Shown in pieces: positions 10,534 through 21,848 of a stretch of DNA of 64,000 nucleotides. Origin of the DNA: Mesorhabditis belari (lineage: Eukaryota; Nematoda; Chromadorea; Rhabditida; Rhabditidae); NCBI GenBank assembly GCA_958450365.1, contig CAUEEP010000875.1, positions 476,938 to 540,937 of the forward strand. Reading direction: 5' to 3'. A model generated the notes under the pieces. The model did no database searches. It was not told where the DNA came from and saw only the letters and a program-made list of their open reading frames with translations. A program made the translations under genes and the position numbers. Position 1 is the stretch's first letter. The number at the start of each line of letters is the position of its first letter.

Positions 10534-12581
10534 TCATAAAAATCTGAATCTTTCAAGAATTCTTAAAACCAAACCGTTTCCAAACGTTTCCTCCTCAAAG
10601 AGTGAAGTTTTTCCCTTTCTTGTGCTCTCAATCAATGTGTTCTCAGAATCTTTTGACGGGAAAAAGAAAGCTGTGATCGAGTTTCTAAAAGTAGTAATAG
10701 ATTTCATAATTCTCAACAAAAAAAGAAAGATAAAAGAAAGATAAATAAAGATAAAAGAAAGAGAAATGAAAGAGAAACCTCTTGCCGAGCTTTCTAAAGC
10801 GTTGACGGGCTATTTGGCTTAATAGATTTATAGATTTGTATTTTAAAAAGGGAAAATAGTGAAATCTCTAGTGATTTTATTTAAATACATAAGAAATCTA
10901 CCTTCTACTATTGTTTGATCGTTCTTTTTCGTCTTTTAGCTGAACAATCGGAGTGATGAGTCCACCAGGCGACGGTTGAATTGATTTCCGGCGAGAGTTC
11001 TTCTCTAAAAATTAAAATTTTCAATAATCTTTATATAAATTAACAGTTTTTCTATTAGTTTTTCTATTAGTTTAACTTAAAATTCAGTTTTTTAATGAAC
11101 TTTTTGAGTTCATCATGTTTTTGGATGTTAAATAATGCTCGTTTGACGAAGTTAAACTCTCCAATTGGTCAGGTAGATTGGTTATTGGGTTGGTGAATTG
11201 AAAACTGCCAGCTATTGTCATATGTGACAGTTTGAGCACTTTCTAGAAGGGTCACAGTTTGAGCACTTCTCTTCGGTTACTCCGGCTAATGTCAAGAAAG
11301 TACGCGATCGTCTAAGATTAAACCCTAACCAATCGGCTGGTGGCACAGAAAATGGGTCTGAAGAGAAGCTCCGTCAACACAATCATCAAGAATGTAGATC
11401 AAGATAGGCTCAAAACCAGAACTATTGGGTTGATGAAGTGAAAACTGCGGGCGATTGTCAGTTTGAGCACTTTCTTCAAAAGAAACCCATTTTGGTGTCA
11501 ATGGAAAAGTTGTAGAGAATCAAAAATCAAGCTTAGATCCAAATTTTCAGAACGATTCAAAAACTGGTTTTCAAGAAATGTCAAATTTACGAATTTTCAC
11601 AAATGATATGGCGGAAAAGGAGGGGGAGGGGGGTACGGTATCTGTCTGTCTTTCTGTCTGTCTTTCTGTCTGCCTTACTGTACGGGCATTTTTTCAGCCG
11701 TATTTTGACCAATATTTCATTTTGCATGAATATTATATTTTAAGTTGTTTTTGGTGTCATTCCAATTTCATTCTGCATCAAATGATCGTTAAAATAGTCA
11801 ATATATTGGGTTGGTGAATTGAAAACTGCCGGTTATTGTCATATGTGACAGTTTGAGCACTTTCTTCAAAAGAAACCCATTTTGGTGTCAATGGAAAAGT
11901 TGTAGAGAATCAAAAATCAAGCTTATATCCAAATTTTCAGAAAGATACACTTAGTAGTTTCGCTTAAAATGCAATAATACCTAGCTTGCCTTCACCAGCC
12001 ACAATTCCTATTTGAACGAAACTAAGGAAGCCATTTCAAATCCCAAACTATGAAAAATCTAATCCACAATCCAATCCAATCCAGAAAGTATTCATTTCAA
12101 TATGAATAGTGTGACATAACCAAATATAACCAAAGATAACCCAATAAAAAACCTGCCCTAAAGATGTTGCAAAGAAAAGTTATGGGAAAAAAGGTAGCAG
12201 CTAGGATCTAACAGCTAGGGTCTAGCAGCTAGGATCTAGCAGCTGAGATCTAACAGCTGAGATCTAACAGCTTGGATCTAGCAGCAGAGATCTAACAGTT
12301 GAGATCTAACAGCTCAGATCTAACAGCTCAGATCTAGCAGCTTGGATCTAGCAGCTAGGATCTAACAGCTGGGATCTAGCTGGATCGAACCCGTGAGCTC
12401 TCAACTAGGATACAAGACTCTCAACCATTTGATCATTGCACTTCATCGATAGTTAAACTTTAAATATACCTTCTCTGCACTCACCATAAACTCCAGCTTC
12501 TCCATTATTATTCAAATTCATATTGTTATTGTTTGAAAGTGAAGTCAAATAGGAGCTCCTTCGCTCAATATTCTTTTTCAT
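10534..12581 (-). CDS. Unrecognised 116-residue protein with three RRxS motifs
   Basis: Three exons: 12581-12485, 11004-10902, 10684-10534. Phases (1, 2, end) match across both introns, one of 217 bp and one of 1480 bp full of repeats. The protein starts MKKNIERRSSYLTSL, has an Asn-rich stretch, then SRRKSIQPSPGGLITP and SRRNSITAFFFP, and ends in an acidic and hydrophobic tail (FEEETFGNGLVLRI). RRSS, RRKS and RRNS fit basophilic-kinase (PKA/Akt-type) or 14-3-3 sites. Two possible donors for exon 1, 15 nt apart and in the same phase, would add five residues. Family unknown; it could be a small phospho-regulated adaptor. There is no signal peptide or membrane segment. Confidence 0.6.
11640..11678. 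repeat. CTGT-rich microsatellite
   Basis: TCTGTCTGTCTTTCTGTCTG repeated next to a GGGGGAGGGGGG stretch. A related tract in the opposite orientation, with ACAGACAAACAGACATACAG, lies at 13743-13778. The nearby ORFs are artefacts. Confidence 0.8.
12190..12380. repeat. 14-bp minisatellite (AGCTAGGATCTAAC)
   Basis: About thirteen units alternate AGCTAGGATCTAGC, AGCTGAGATCTAAC and AGCTTGGATCTAGC. It lies in intron 1 of the 116-residue gene. A minus-strand tRNA-like module with B-box GGGTTCGATCC abuts it (12372-12440). Confidence 0.85.
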
Positions 12582-13107
12582 TCTAGAGAATTTCATAATT
12601 GAAATTTACAGAAGTGAAAGTGAAAAATAGTGAAAAAAAAGAAATATTATAGAAAATATTGATGAATAAATCTAATAAATAGATATTAAATATTTTAGAA
12701 ATAGTAAAATTGATGTTTAAGTAATGAGTAATTGATGTTTAAGTTTAAGTAAGCCCCCTTTTACTCATTCACTTAGTTCCAAGAAATGATTCATCATTTC
12801 CCCTGTTTCACCCACCCACTTTGTCAATAAGAAAATGATAGCAGAAATGATTTCCAGAAAAAAAATCATTTCCAAAACATTTTTCGACACAAAATTTTGT
12901 ATTTACTTTAAATCTTTATCAATTTTTTTTTCTTCAATTAAATTTCAATTTTTTATTTAATTTCATTAAAATTCAAACCAAAAAAAAACATTTTTTTGTA
13001 CCTTGGATCTCTTGATCTTTATTGAGTTAAGAAATTAAGGGCTAGAAAGGCTACAGATTTAAGCTCAAAGTACATCATAAAGAAATAATGATCATCAATT
13101 CGCCGAC

Positions 13108-13578
13108 CCCGATTTGGAAGGAGGACAGCTCAAAAAATTCTCGGCGGAACCCGAACCCCGGACCTTCCGCTTACCGGGCAACGGTGCTAACCATTACACC
13201 ACAACGCAGTCGATTTCCTTTGCTCTAGAGGGAGTTAAGTGATTTAGGTATAGTGACGCCGAAAAACGGCGAAAGCTCAGCCCCAAAGAAAGCCCATAAA
13301 GGGAGGATAGAACGCCCGAAAACCCCGGCTACAAATTTTCTGGTCTCAGCTCATCTTGAAATATTCTTTCTTCGAAGAATCAAAAACGAAATGCTCCAGG
13401 CGGGATCGAACCCCCCACCTTTTGCCCAAGAGACCACAGCTCTGGCACTGCGGCATTTGAACAGACCGAACGGTCGCTTCTTCGCCGGCTTCTATCCTCC
13501 CTTTATGGGCTTTCTTTGGGGCTGAGCTTTCGCCATTTTTCGGCGTCACTATACCCAAATGTCCTCCCTCCAAATCTA
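13108..13578. repeat. Nested foldback element with two tRNA-like cores
   Basis: The outer ends GATTTGGAAGGAGGACA and TGTCCTCCCTCCAAATC are inverted. Inside lies a second inverted pair, 13249-13313 and 13490-13553, with near-perfect arms (core GGCGAAAGCTCAGCCCCAAA). Minus-strand tRNA-like modules occur at 13139-13207 (B-box GGGGTTCGGGTTCC) and 13388-13458 (B-box GGGTTCGATCCC). The first has a loop fitting a GGT anticodon, but its stems are poor. Confidence 0.7.
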
Positions 13579-14029
13579 GAATTTTAATCTAGCTGTTACA
13601 ACTGACCCTTGTGCTTTGGTTTTAAAAGCTACCGTTCCCGGTGGCATTGAAGTCTTTGGGTTCTCGCGCACCAAGCATCCGAGAAAAGGATTTTTTCTTT
13701 TTATTTAAATCTTTAGATCAATTCAGAATGTAAGGGAAAGCAACAGACAAACAGACATACAGACAAGCAGACAGACACTACTCTTTTATATCTAGTAAAT
13801 CCTTTCAAACAGGAAACAAAAAAACAAAACTGAACACTGCCGTTTATAAAATGTTTCAAAAGACGACTAAAAGACAAATATTGGTTTACAAAAGACAAAA
13901 ACTTGGCGCAACTGTCCCGTTTTAAAACTGGAATTGTGAAAAATCGAGAAAAAGAGACTGCTCTCGAAAAAGAAATGCAAATTTCCCGCCGGAAAACTAG
14001 GCAAATCAGGAAATCGATTGAAAAGTTAG

Positions 14030-14275
14030 GCTTGCGTACTTTGTGCTTAAATCTGTGAACGAACCCTTTCTAGCGCATTGGGTTTCTGATTTTCTACGCC
14101 TTCTACAAGAAATTGCAAAAAGAAATTGCTAAAAGAAAGTGCTAAAAGAAAGTGCTAAAAGAAAGTACTGCAAGAATCTACTGCCAGAAAGTACTGCAAG
14201 AATCTACTGCAAGAAAAATGATGATTTGTGTGCGCTAGAGAGGGTTTGTTTACAGATTTTCTGCACAAAGTACAT
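14030..14275. repeat. Small hairpin family, copy
   Basis: The ends read GAACGAACCCTTTCTAGCGC and, inverted, GCGCTAGAGAGGGTTTGTTT, followed by CACAAAGTAC. Between them are GAAAGTGCTAAAA and GAAAGTACTGCAAGAATC repeats. It is the same family as 14510-14690, 53850-53965 and 57598-57735. Confidence 0.65.
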
Positions 14276-14509
14276 TAGAAATGACAAGCAAATGGATATC
14301 GACTTGAGCTTTAACAAAATATCGATGTGTTCATAAGTTTTTGAATCAAAATTCCACGTGTTTTGTCGGGGGGCGAAAACGGAGATGATCGTTTCATCAA
14401 AACAACCATTTTGAGCATCAAAAAGAAGATGAGTCAAAGAATTTTGAGATTTAAATGCTTAAGTGCAAGGTTTTAAGTGCACCAGATCGACTACGTTTAA
14501 ACGTTTTCA

Positions 14510-14690
14510 AGCACAAAGTACACTTTGGTCTGTAAACCTATGAACGCATCCTTTCTGGCGCACTGGATGATTCATTTTCTTGTAGAAACGCTTCGATGAA
14601 ACAAGAAAATAAGGGATTGGAAAGAATGGACTGGAAAGAAATTCAGTGCACTAGAAAGAATGCGTTTACAAATTTAAGCATAAAGTACAG
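14510..14690. repeat. Small hairpin family, copy
   Basis: The left end GAACGCATCCTTTCTGGCGC and right end CACTAGAAAGAATGCGTTTA are inverted repeats. Both sides are flanked by forms of AAGCAYAAAGTACA. There is no open frame. Confidence 0.7.
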
Positions 14691-14844
14691 ATTGAAGAGA
14701 AGATCAAATAAAATTAGCGAAGAATTTCTTTTATTGTGATCAATTGTTTAGAAATTCGTTGATCAGGGGAATTTTTGTGAAAAAAAACAAAAGAAAAAGT
14801 GAAAAAGAGCTAACAGATCAGGTTTCAGAAAGATTTTTGTTGCT

Positions 14845-15425
14845 TAAAATTGATTAAAATTGGTTAAAATTGGTTAAAATTGATTAAAATCGATTAAAAT
14901 TGGATTAAAATTGGATTAAAGTAGGTTAAAATTGACTAAAAATGGATTAAAATTGATTAAAATTGACTAAAATTGATTAAAATTGATTAAAATTGATTAA
15001 AATTGATTAAAATTGATCAAAACTTGATTAAAATTGACTAAAATTGATTAAAATTGATTAAAATTGATTAAAATTGCTTAAAATTGATTCAAATTGCTTA
15101 AAACTGCTTAAAATTGCTTAAAATTGACTAAAATTGACTAAAAGTGATTAAAATTGACTAAAATTGACTAAAATTGACTAAAATCGATTAAAATTGCTTA
15201 AAATTGCTTAAAATTGCTTAAAATTGATTAAAATCGATTAAAATCGATTCAAATCGATTCAAATTGATTCAAAATTTATTCAAATTGTTTCAAATTGATT
15301 CAAAATTGATTCAAAATTGATTAAAATTGACTAAAATTGATCAAAATTGATCAAAATCGATCAAAATCGATCAAAATCAATTAAAATTGATTAAAATTGC
15401 TTAAAATTGATAGAAATATAAAGCT
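14845..15425. repeat. 10-bp minisatellite (ATTGATTAAA)
   Basis: About fifty-five units of roughly 10 bp: ATTGATTAAA with variants ATTGACTAAA, ATTGCTTAAA and ATCGATTCAA. The spacing of A and T runs is close to one helical turn through nearly 600 bp. Confidence 0.9.
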
Positions 15426-15970
15426 GGTTTTGAAAGAAAGCTTCTTTTTAGCTAAAAACTAGTTCTCAATCGATTTTAATCGATTTTAAGCAAAAAAAGT
15501 TCCCAAAAACAGTTCTTAAATCAGAAAATAGATGGATGAAGTGATTCAGATTGATACGAAAGAGAAAAGTGAAAAAAAACGATATCAAAGCGCAAATAAA
15601 ACTCATTTTTTGGCGTGAATGCTTATAGATTTCTTATCTTTTTTCTTTTTTCAGAAAAAATTTCAGAAAAACGATCAAAAGGAGGAAAAAAAATCGTAAA
15701 ATGAAAGGAAATGAGCGAAATTTTGATGTAAGTTTAAAAATTTAGTTAAATCGCTTTAGATTAAAGCTACAGTAATCCAATAGATCCAGAAAATCCAGTA
15801 GATTTTCTAGACCAATTGCTTTTAGATTTTTTTCGCGTAGGCACACTTTTTAGAAAACGCATTACTCGACAATTACTCGAGTAAAAAATTACTCATGCAA
15901 ATTTACTCGATTTATTGCAATGATTTACTTACTCGCGAGGAACACACTCTATTTGAAACACAATTTGAGA

Positions 15971-16345
15971 GTAGGCTAATTTCCGCAATTTTTTGTTTGT
16001 TTGCGCAACTCGCCATAACTTTCTTCTAGATTGGTCAATCTTTATGATTTTGGTTTCATTTTGTAGATCTCAATAAGTGCAACAAAATGACACTAAAAGC
16101 ATAAAGATTGGTTTACTTGGAAGAAAGTTATGGCTAGTTGCGCAAGGTAGGCTAATTTCCGCTAGGTCGTTTGCGCAACTCGCTATAACTTTGTTCTAGA
16201 TTGGTCAATCTTTATGCTTTTAGTGTCATTTTGTTACACTTATTGAAATCTACAAAATGAAACCAAAATCATAAAGATTGGCCAATCTAGAAGAAAGTTA
16301 TGGCGAGTTGCGCAAACAAACAAAAAATTGCGGAAATTAGCCTAC
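15971..16345. repeat. Compound inverted repeat
   Basis: The outer ends GTAGGCTAATTTCCGC and its complement pair with each other. A third copy of the same word sits in the middle at 16147. The arms carry GCGCAACTCGCCATAACTTT and TTGGTCAATCTTTATG repeatedly, so each half is itself palindromic. No ORF. Confidence 0.8.
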
Positions 16346-16833
16346 TCCGTTTTTGAAAATTCGGAGCTTACTGTAGATAGGGCACACAAAAAGAATGTAG
16401 GATGCGTTGAGAAACGAGACACAAATGGCTGTCTATTGTAGGGATTACGGTAACTTTATTTTATAAGATAAATCTTTTTTTACACTAATTGATTTGGGAG
16501 TTCAAAAAAGAATTGTTGGTCGTTAAAAATTGGAAATTTGGAGATTGGAAATTTTCTCGTTAATGTTTGGTTGAAAAAAAAGCGTGTCAAATATAATTGG
16601 TCCACGTAAAAATCGAGCTGAACTTTGCAAAAAAATTTGAGGGAAATGCAGCGAAATCAATATGGAGAAAGGGTTTTTTAGAGAAGTTTTATGCACTTTA
16701 TACGCGAATAGCTTTATATGCACTAAACGCACCCCTTTTGGTGCATTGAAATCTGCATTTTACTCGTGAAATCAAGCGTTTTGCGAGCAAAAATCACAAA
16801 TCGGAGCCACCAGAAAGGGTGTGACAAGGTGTG

Positions 16834-17066
16834 TGCCCAACGGCATCAAATCGCTTTCCTAACAGCCGCAAAATCTCGCGTGATATCCAGAACTCTTATA
16901 TCAATTCAAGATTTCGTGCAGAATCTCCATTTTTTCAATTTTCTAAGCTCAAACTCAGTACTTTAATCATTGTATGCCCAACGGCATCAAATCGCTTTTC
17001 TAACAGCCGCAAAATCTCGCGTGATATCCAGAACTCTTATATCAATTCAAGATTTCGTCCAGAATA
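16834..17066. repeat. Tandem duplication, period about 143 bp
   Basis: Two nearly identical 90-bp blocks at 16834-16923 and 16977-17066 (CCCAACGGCATCAAATCGCT ... TCAATTCAAGATTTCGT) with a few substitutions. No splice-consistent coding frame. Confidence 0.85.
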
Positions 17067-17340
17067 CGTTGTAGACCAAGTCTACAACGTAAACGCTAGC
17101 CTTCTGGTGCACTATTTCAGCTATTTCAGCTATTTCAAAGAATCTACTATATATAAAAGAGAAATGTTTGCCTGTCCGTCGCACGCGGTTTTCTCGGCGC
17201 GTAAATTGAAGGGTGCGCTTTATTAGATTAGTAATATCATGGTGACGTTGCCTCAAAAAAAAGAAAATTTCATAGTTCACTATTTTAAAAAGTTTAAAAA
17301 TCGCTCAAATTATGCCCTTTTCCCCCCTCAGCCGTCTATG

Positions 17341-17424
17341 AGAGCGTGGCCGAAGTGGTTAGCGTCTTGTCTACAAAACGATTGCCTTAAGAGAGTGCCG
17401 GCTTCGATTCCCGTGTGTTCCAAA
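17341..17424 (+). repeat. tRNA-like (type II, Ser/Leu-like) module
   Basis: The A-box-like TGGCCGAAGTGGTTAGCG and B-box GGCTTCGATTCCC have spacing that would fit a long variable arm. The anticodon stem has a mismatch and the acceptor ends (GAGAGCG and GTGTTCC) do not pair. It is therefore a tRNA-derived sequence, not a working gene. Confidence 0.55.
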
Positions 17425-17984
17425 CTTTTTTGCTTTCACTTTTGCTTGTTTTCAAGCATGGAGTTGAAGTATGCAAAGTGTGCGAGTCGGTTTTTGAGGT
17501 TAAGATATAATTTCTAATAGAAAAAGGCTAAACATGTTGTATCTATGTCAGTCAAGTACACAAAAAAAGGGGATCCTGATGAATGGATCAGGTATCGGGA
17601 CAAAGGCGAATGCAAAAGACAGGTATCGGGTCGGGACAAAGGCGAATGCAAAGGACAGGTGTGTGTGTGTTGCTCATTCGTGTAAATGAGGTAAAAGGGG
17701 ATTGCTTTTTGACCGACCAACACACACAAAAAAGTGTGAACCGTGAAAATCGGAGATAAATTAATCGAACAGCTGCCAGTTGGGTGCAATTTTTGAATAG
17801 TTTTAAAGGTTTTTGATACATTAATATCTACGCAAAATACTGTACTTTGACATGGCATTAACAAGTGGATACCTACCGTAATCGTTTGTAAATGTTACAG
17901 TAATTCATTTTTATCAGGTATCTTACCGAACAGGCATCTTTAGAAAGCCTAAGCACGATTTAACGAACTCTGGTTGGTTGCTTT

Positions 17985-18365
17985 AAACCTTACAAATCCA
18001 GTAAAGGCCTTACAAATCCAGTAAATACCTTCCAAATCCAGTAATCCGCCTTACAAATCCAGTAAATGTCTTACAAATCCAGTGATCCCCTTACAAACCC
18101 AGTAAATGCCTTACAAACCTAGTAAATGCCTTCCAAACCTAGTAAATGCCTTACAAATCCAGTAAATGCCTTACAAATCCAGTAAATACCTTACAAATCC
18201 AGTAAATGCCTTACAAATTCAGTAAATGCCTTACAAATCCAGTAAATGCCTTACAAATCCAGTAAATACCTTCCAAATCCAGTAATCCGCCTTACAAACC
18301 CAGTAAATACCTTACAAATCCAGTAATCCAGTAATCCAGTAAACCAGTAAACCCAGTAAATGCTA
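17985..18365. repeat. 20-bp minisatellite (CCTTACAAATCCAGTAAATG)
   Basis: About eighteen head-to-tail units, each CCTTACAAATCCAGTAAATG with scattered changes (CCTTCCAAACC, AGTAATCCG). They are contiguous, with no unique spacers, so this is not a CRISPR array. Confidence 0.9.
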
Positions 18366-19964
18366 CAGTAATCCGTTTATAAAGGCTACGATAGCAAGAC
18401 ACTCTTTAGAAAGCCTAAGCAAGATTTAATCTTTCACCAACCTTTTCACCGTTGATTTCCCTCAAACCAAGGCCTCGAGAAGTCGGCTAAAATATCGATT
18501 TCATTGTCGAAAAATTTCAAAATGTGTTTTCAAAGAAAGCTGATATATTTTTATTCATTTTTGAACCGGTTTAAACGCGAGTTAAAAGAAAATTGAAGAA
18601 AATTCAATGGAAACGAGGAAAAAGATGTGAATCAATAAGGAAAACGAAGATACAATGAAAATGAAAAGAATAGATTTACAAAAGGAAAAGGTTTATAAAA
18701 GGAAAAGCTATTTTTTAAGTATCATATTTATCATTTGCAGTTAGCCAAATTTCCATTTTCTATTTTCTACACTTCAATCAGACAAAAGCATTTCTATAGC
18801 TTATCAAAAAAGCTTATCAAACATTTAGCAAAATATTAATAAAGTCACATCTTTGATAAGCTGGATTTAAGGTTTGGATTTAGATTTGCTAATGTTTTAG
18901 CGTTCAATAAACTACTGTAAATACTATAATAGTACCCCACCCCCTTCGTACAGTCGCGTAGTCACAAAAGTTTTTTGTATTTCATTTTTTAAAGTGCCCG
19001 TACTTTCAAAAATGCGTCTTTGGTATCAAAAAATAGCTGAAATTCAGGGCTATTTTTTGATACCTAAGCGCGCATTATAGCATAAACGAGTGTCGAGAAA
19101 AGCGCATTCAAAGCTAGACCCCGCAACACTCCGCACTGTCATTATGGGGCTGGGGTATTTACAGTGTCTATTTCCTCAACACGTTAACGAAAATACATCA
19201 CAAGTAGGCAATAGACAAGTGCTTTTCATTTCTTTCAATACCAATTCACTTTGTGAACTTATTCAATGATTTTTAAGGTTCTATTCTAGGTTCAATATTC
19301 TAGCGAACGCTAGAAATTGTTTTCAAAATTGTTAAATCAGATAGTCTATAAAAGGTATGAGAGGAATAGTATTTGTACAGTGTGTTCTAAATAATCACAA
19401 GTCTTATGTAAAATAGCCTATAAGTTAGCTAAGTTACAAAAAGCTATGAGTTAGCAGAGTACAAACAAAATTTATGAGTCATGTACATGAATCTATGAGT
19501 CATGTACACTACAGTCAAGCTCCGTTAAACAGCCACAAGGTTGGCGAATTGAAAGAAAAATAAAAAAACTGCAAAAGAAAAATAGCTTATGTAATTGGCG
19601 GTGATCCAAACGGGAAACGGGGATAGATGGTCGATAGAATAGAAAAAAAAAGAGGTCAGAAGGCTGATTGAAGGGAGAAAGGGGTGAGAGTTAGGGAAAG
19701 GGACGGGGGAGTAAAGCGCGCAGACCCCCCAGGCTCGTCTTGTCCACCTCTCTCTACCCCCACCGCAAGCAAACACTCCTCGGGCACAGTCGGGCAAAGG
19801 GAGACCTTTCCTTTCATCCCCATAGCTTTTCAACGTTGAATATCTAGATCTATTGATGGCTCAAAGACATATACTAACTCTATAGATATTACGGTACTAG
19901 GCTGTCTTATTTGAGTTGTTTCTCCCTGGTAAATACCGTAATCCTTGTAATAAACGTTCAACTA

Positions 19965-20075
19965 TGTGACTAGTGACTACGTAATACTACGGTAATAGAG
20001 CCTGACTAGTGACTACGTGATACTACGGTAACAGAGCCTGACTAGTGACTACGTAATACTACGGTAATTACAGAG
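19965..20075. repeat. 36-bp tandem repeat, three copies
   Basis: The unit contains GACTAGTGACTACGTAATAC and TACGGTAAYAGAGCC, with single-base changes among the three copies. It lies downstream of the PLA2-like gene. Confidence 0.85.
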
Positions 20076-20334
20076 CCAATATAATTATTATGATAGTAGA
20101 AAACTAGAGTTAAAGTCTGGTGAAATAGCTTGATAAGCCAGGCTTGCAAGTATCTAGAATATCTCTAGATGGCCCTAAATACCTGAACCAGTCATTCAAT
20201 CAATATCTTACCGACACCGTAATCCTAAAAGCTATCTTACCGTGACTAAAGATCTATAGAAACAAGTAGATGATCACTGAACAAGTAGATAATCACTGAA
20301 CTAATAAATGCAAATTCAAAGCTCCGATCAAATT

Positions 20335-21263
20335 CTAGAGAATCCAAAATCCGATAACAATATATAAACAAAGAAACTTATTCAAAGAAGAAGCCATTGA
20401 AAAGAGCAATTCGTATGGATCACCCATATCTCCTTGAAAGTTCAGCATATGGTGTGGCTGTAGCTGATCTAACGGAGAAGGCATATATTCACTTTTTCCA
20501 TAGAATTGTATCGGCGGTGGTCCTTGAAAGGGTCGAGCAAGGGGTGGAGGAAGTGGGTGCTCGGCTTCTAACGACTTCAACGGATTGAATGGCGGCTGTG
20601 CTTTGTCCGGACAAATGTAGTTGTGCCCGAGGAATTGCACGAGTGAGCAATGAGTGGAGTGAACAAGTTGTCGGCAATACGATGAACCGGGCAGACTGCG
20701 AAGGCAATTACAAAACTGATCGTCGCATTCACTTTGAGGCAGCGCGCAGGTGGAGTAGCATTGATCGTGAATTGCGCAACAGGAGTTGACTGGAATTGAA
20801 TTTTTATGCTAATTTCTGTACTTATCTTTCAACTTTCAAACTTCAACTTTCAAAATAAGCCTCTATCTACCATAAACCGTTCAATATTCAACACTAAACT
20901 TTGTTCAAATTTGCTTCGGCTTTACCGTATCCGGACTTTATTCAAATTTGGATTTAAAGCTATCTATCGTGCCCCAACTTCTATTTAGCACTAAACTACA
21001 TTCAATTTTCATTGAAAACTACCATAATCGTACTACGTAAAGCCACCGTAATAGCTATGATGTAAATTAAAGCTTGTAAACTGTCAATCAAGTAACTCAC
21101 TTGAATTTTGATCACATGAAAGTGTCATGAAATAGGAGCTCCATGCAGAAACCGAGTCACCACCACAAAAATACGGTCCAAGAGTCTCCGGATCGGGTGG
21201 GATAACTTTTGATCTCTCAACAGATAGAACAAAATCAATAAATAGATACAATATGAATAGCAT
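20335..21263 (-). CDS. Secreted phospholipase A2-like protein
   Basis: Two exons, 21263-21101 and 20789-20335, joined in phase 1, giving 205 residues. The chosen start gives a hydrophobic signal sequence (MLFILYLFIDFVLS); an upstream in-frame ATG would place extra residues before it. Residues about 15-60 carry a calcium-loop-like YFCGGDS. Across the junction comes NSINSCCAIHDQCYSTC, with the CCxxHDxCY active-site signature of secretory PLA2: His and Asp are both present. More Cys follow (ECDDQFCNCLRS, DK after YICP), as in the PLA2-like proteins common in nematodes. The C-terminal third is Pro-rich (PLPPPLARPFQGPPP) and ends in a hydrophobic tail (KFLCLYIVIGFWIL). A released or surface-held lipid hydrolase, or an inactive relative, is the likely role. 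Confidence 0.75.
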
Positions 21264-21848
21264 TAAAAGTGGGAATGGGGTATCAAGAGTATTGAGGTTC
21301 AAGTGGTACAAAAATATGATCGCGCAAACCGGTTCAAAATCTCGCATAGTGGCAAAAAAAAAGTGGAGAGAGTTAGTTAGGTGATTCACGGCACTAATCC
21401 CAAAAAAGGATTTGTGATCTCGCAAAAATCTCGTCGAAATCGATTGGATCACTTCCTTTCTATGGCAAAAAAAAAATCGATTTTTGAGCTTAAAATCTTT
21501 ATTGATAGAAATAAATAGTATCACATGGTAGAACTATGAATAGAGAACTTGCTAGTGCAAAGTCGAAAACTGATTTTGATTCATTAGCTTCAACGAAAGA
21601 AAACTGTTTTCTATTTTGCACTAGGATCATACTGCAATTTAACATCAAACAATTAAATTTCGGGCATCAGGAAGGTAAGGTTCGTTTTTTTTGTTAAAAA
21701 AGCTTTTATACAAGGCACCAATTAGAAAAGATATAAAAAGTTTAACCAGAGACTACACGAAAAGAAAAAACACACAAATACTTACAATTTATTCATTCGA
21801 TAAAGTTGGGATGATTACGCCTCCAAAGTCGAGTGTCGATGAATCGTG

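Larger units (their letters stand above)
12582..20334. other. 7.7-kb intergenic block of repeats
   Basis: No exon with matching splice phases was found. The stretch holds nested foldbacks with tRNA-like cores (13108-13578), two copies of a small hairpin family (14030-14275, 14510-14690) and a 10-bp minisatellite (14845-15425). A compound inverted repeat (15971-16345), a 143-bp tandem duplication (16834-17066), a tRNA-like module (17341-17424), a 20-bp minisatellite (17985-18365) and a 36-bp repeat (19965-20075) follow. A GC-richer patch at 19525-19833 gives a 102-residue minus ORF without recognisable features. A short coding-like plus ORF (MSVKYTKKGDPDEW) from 17544 contains an internal duplication and is not trusted. 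Confidence 0.55.

Noticed and set aside
17544..17660. Short ORF with internal DKGECK repeat
   Set aside because: The repeat is an obvious roughly 30-bp tandem duplication of DNA and no partner exon was found.
17985..18365. CRISPR-like array
   Set aside because: Units are head-to-tail with no unique spacers, in a eukaryotic genome.
19525..19833. 102-residue minus-strand ORF in a GC-richer patch
   Set aside because: No splice partner, no motif, and odd composition; nothing supports coding.
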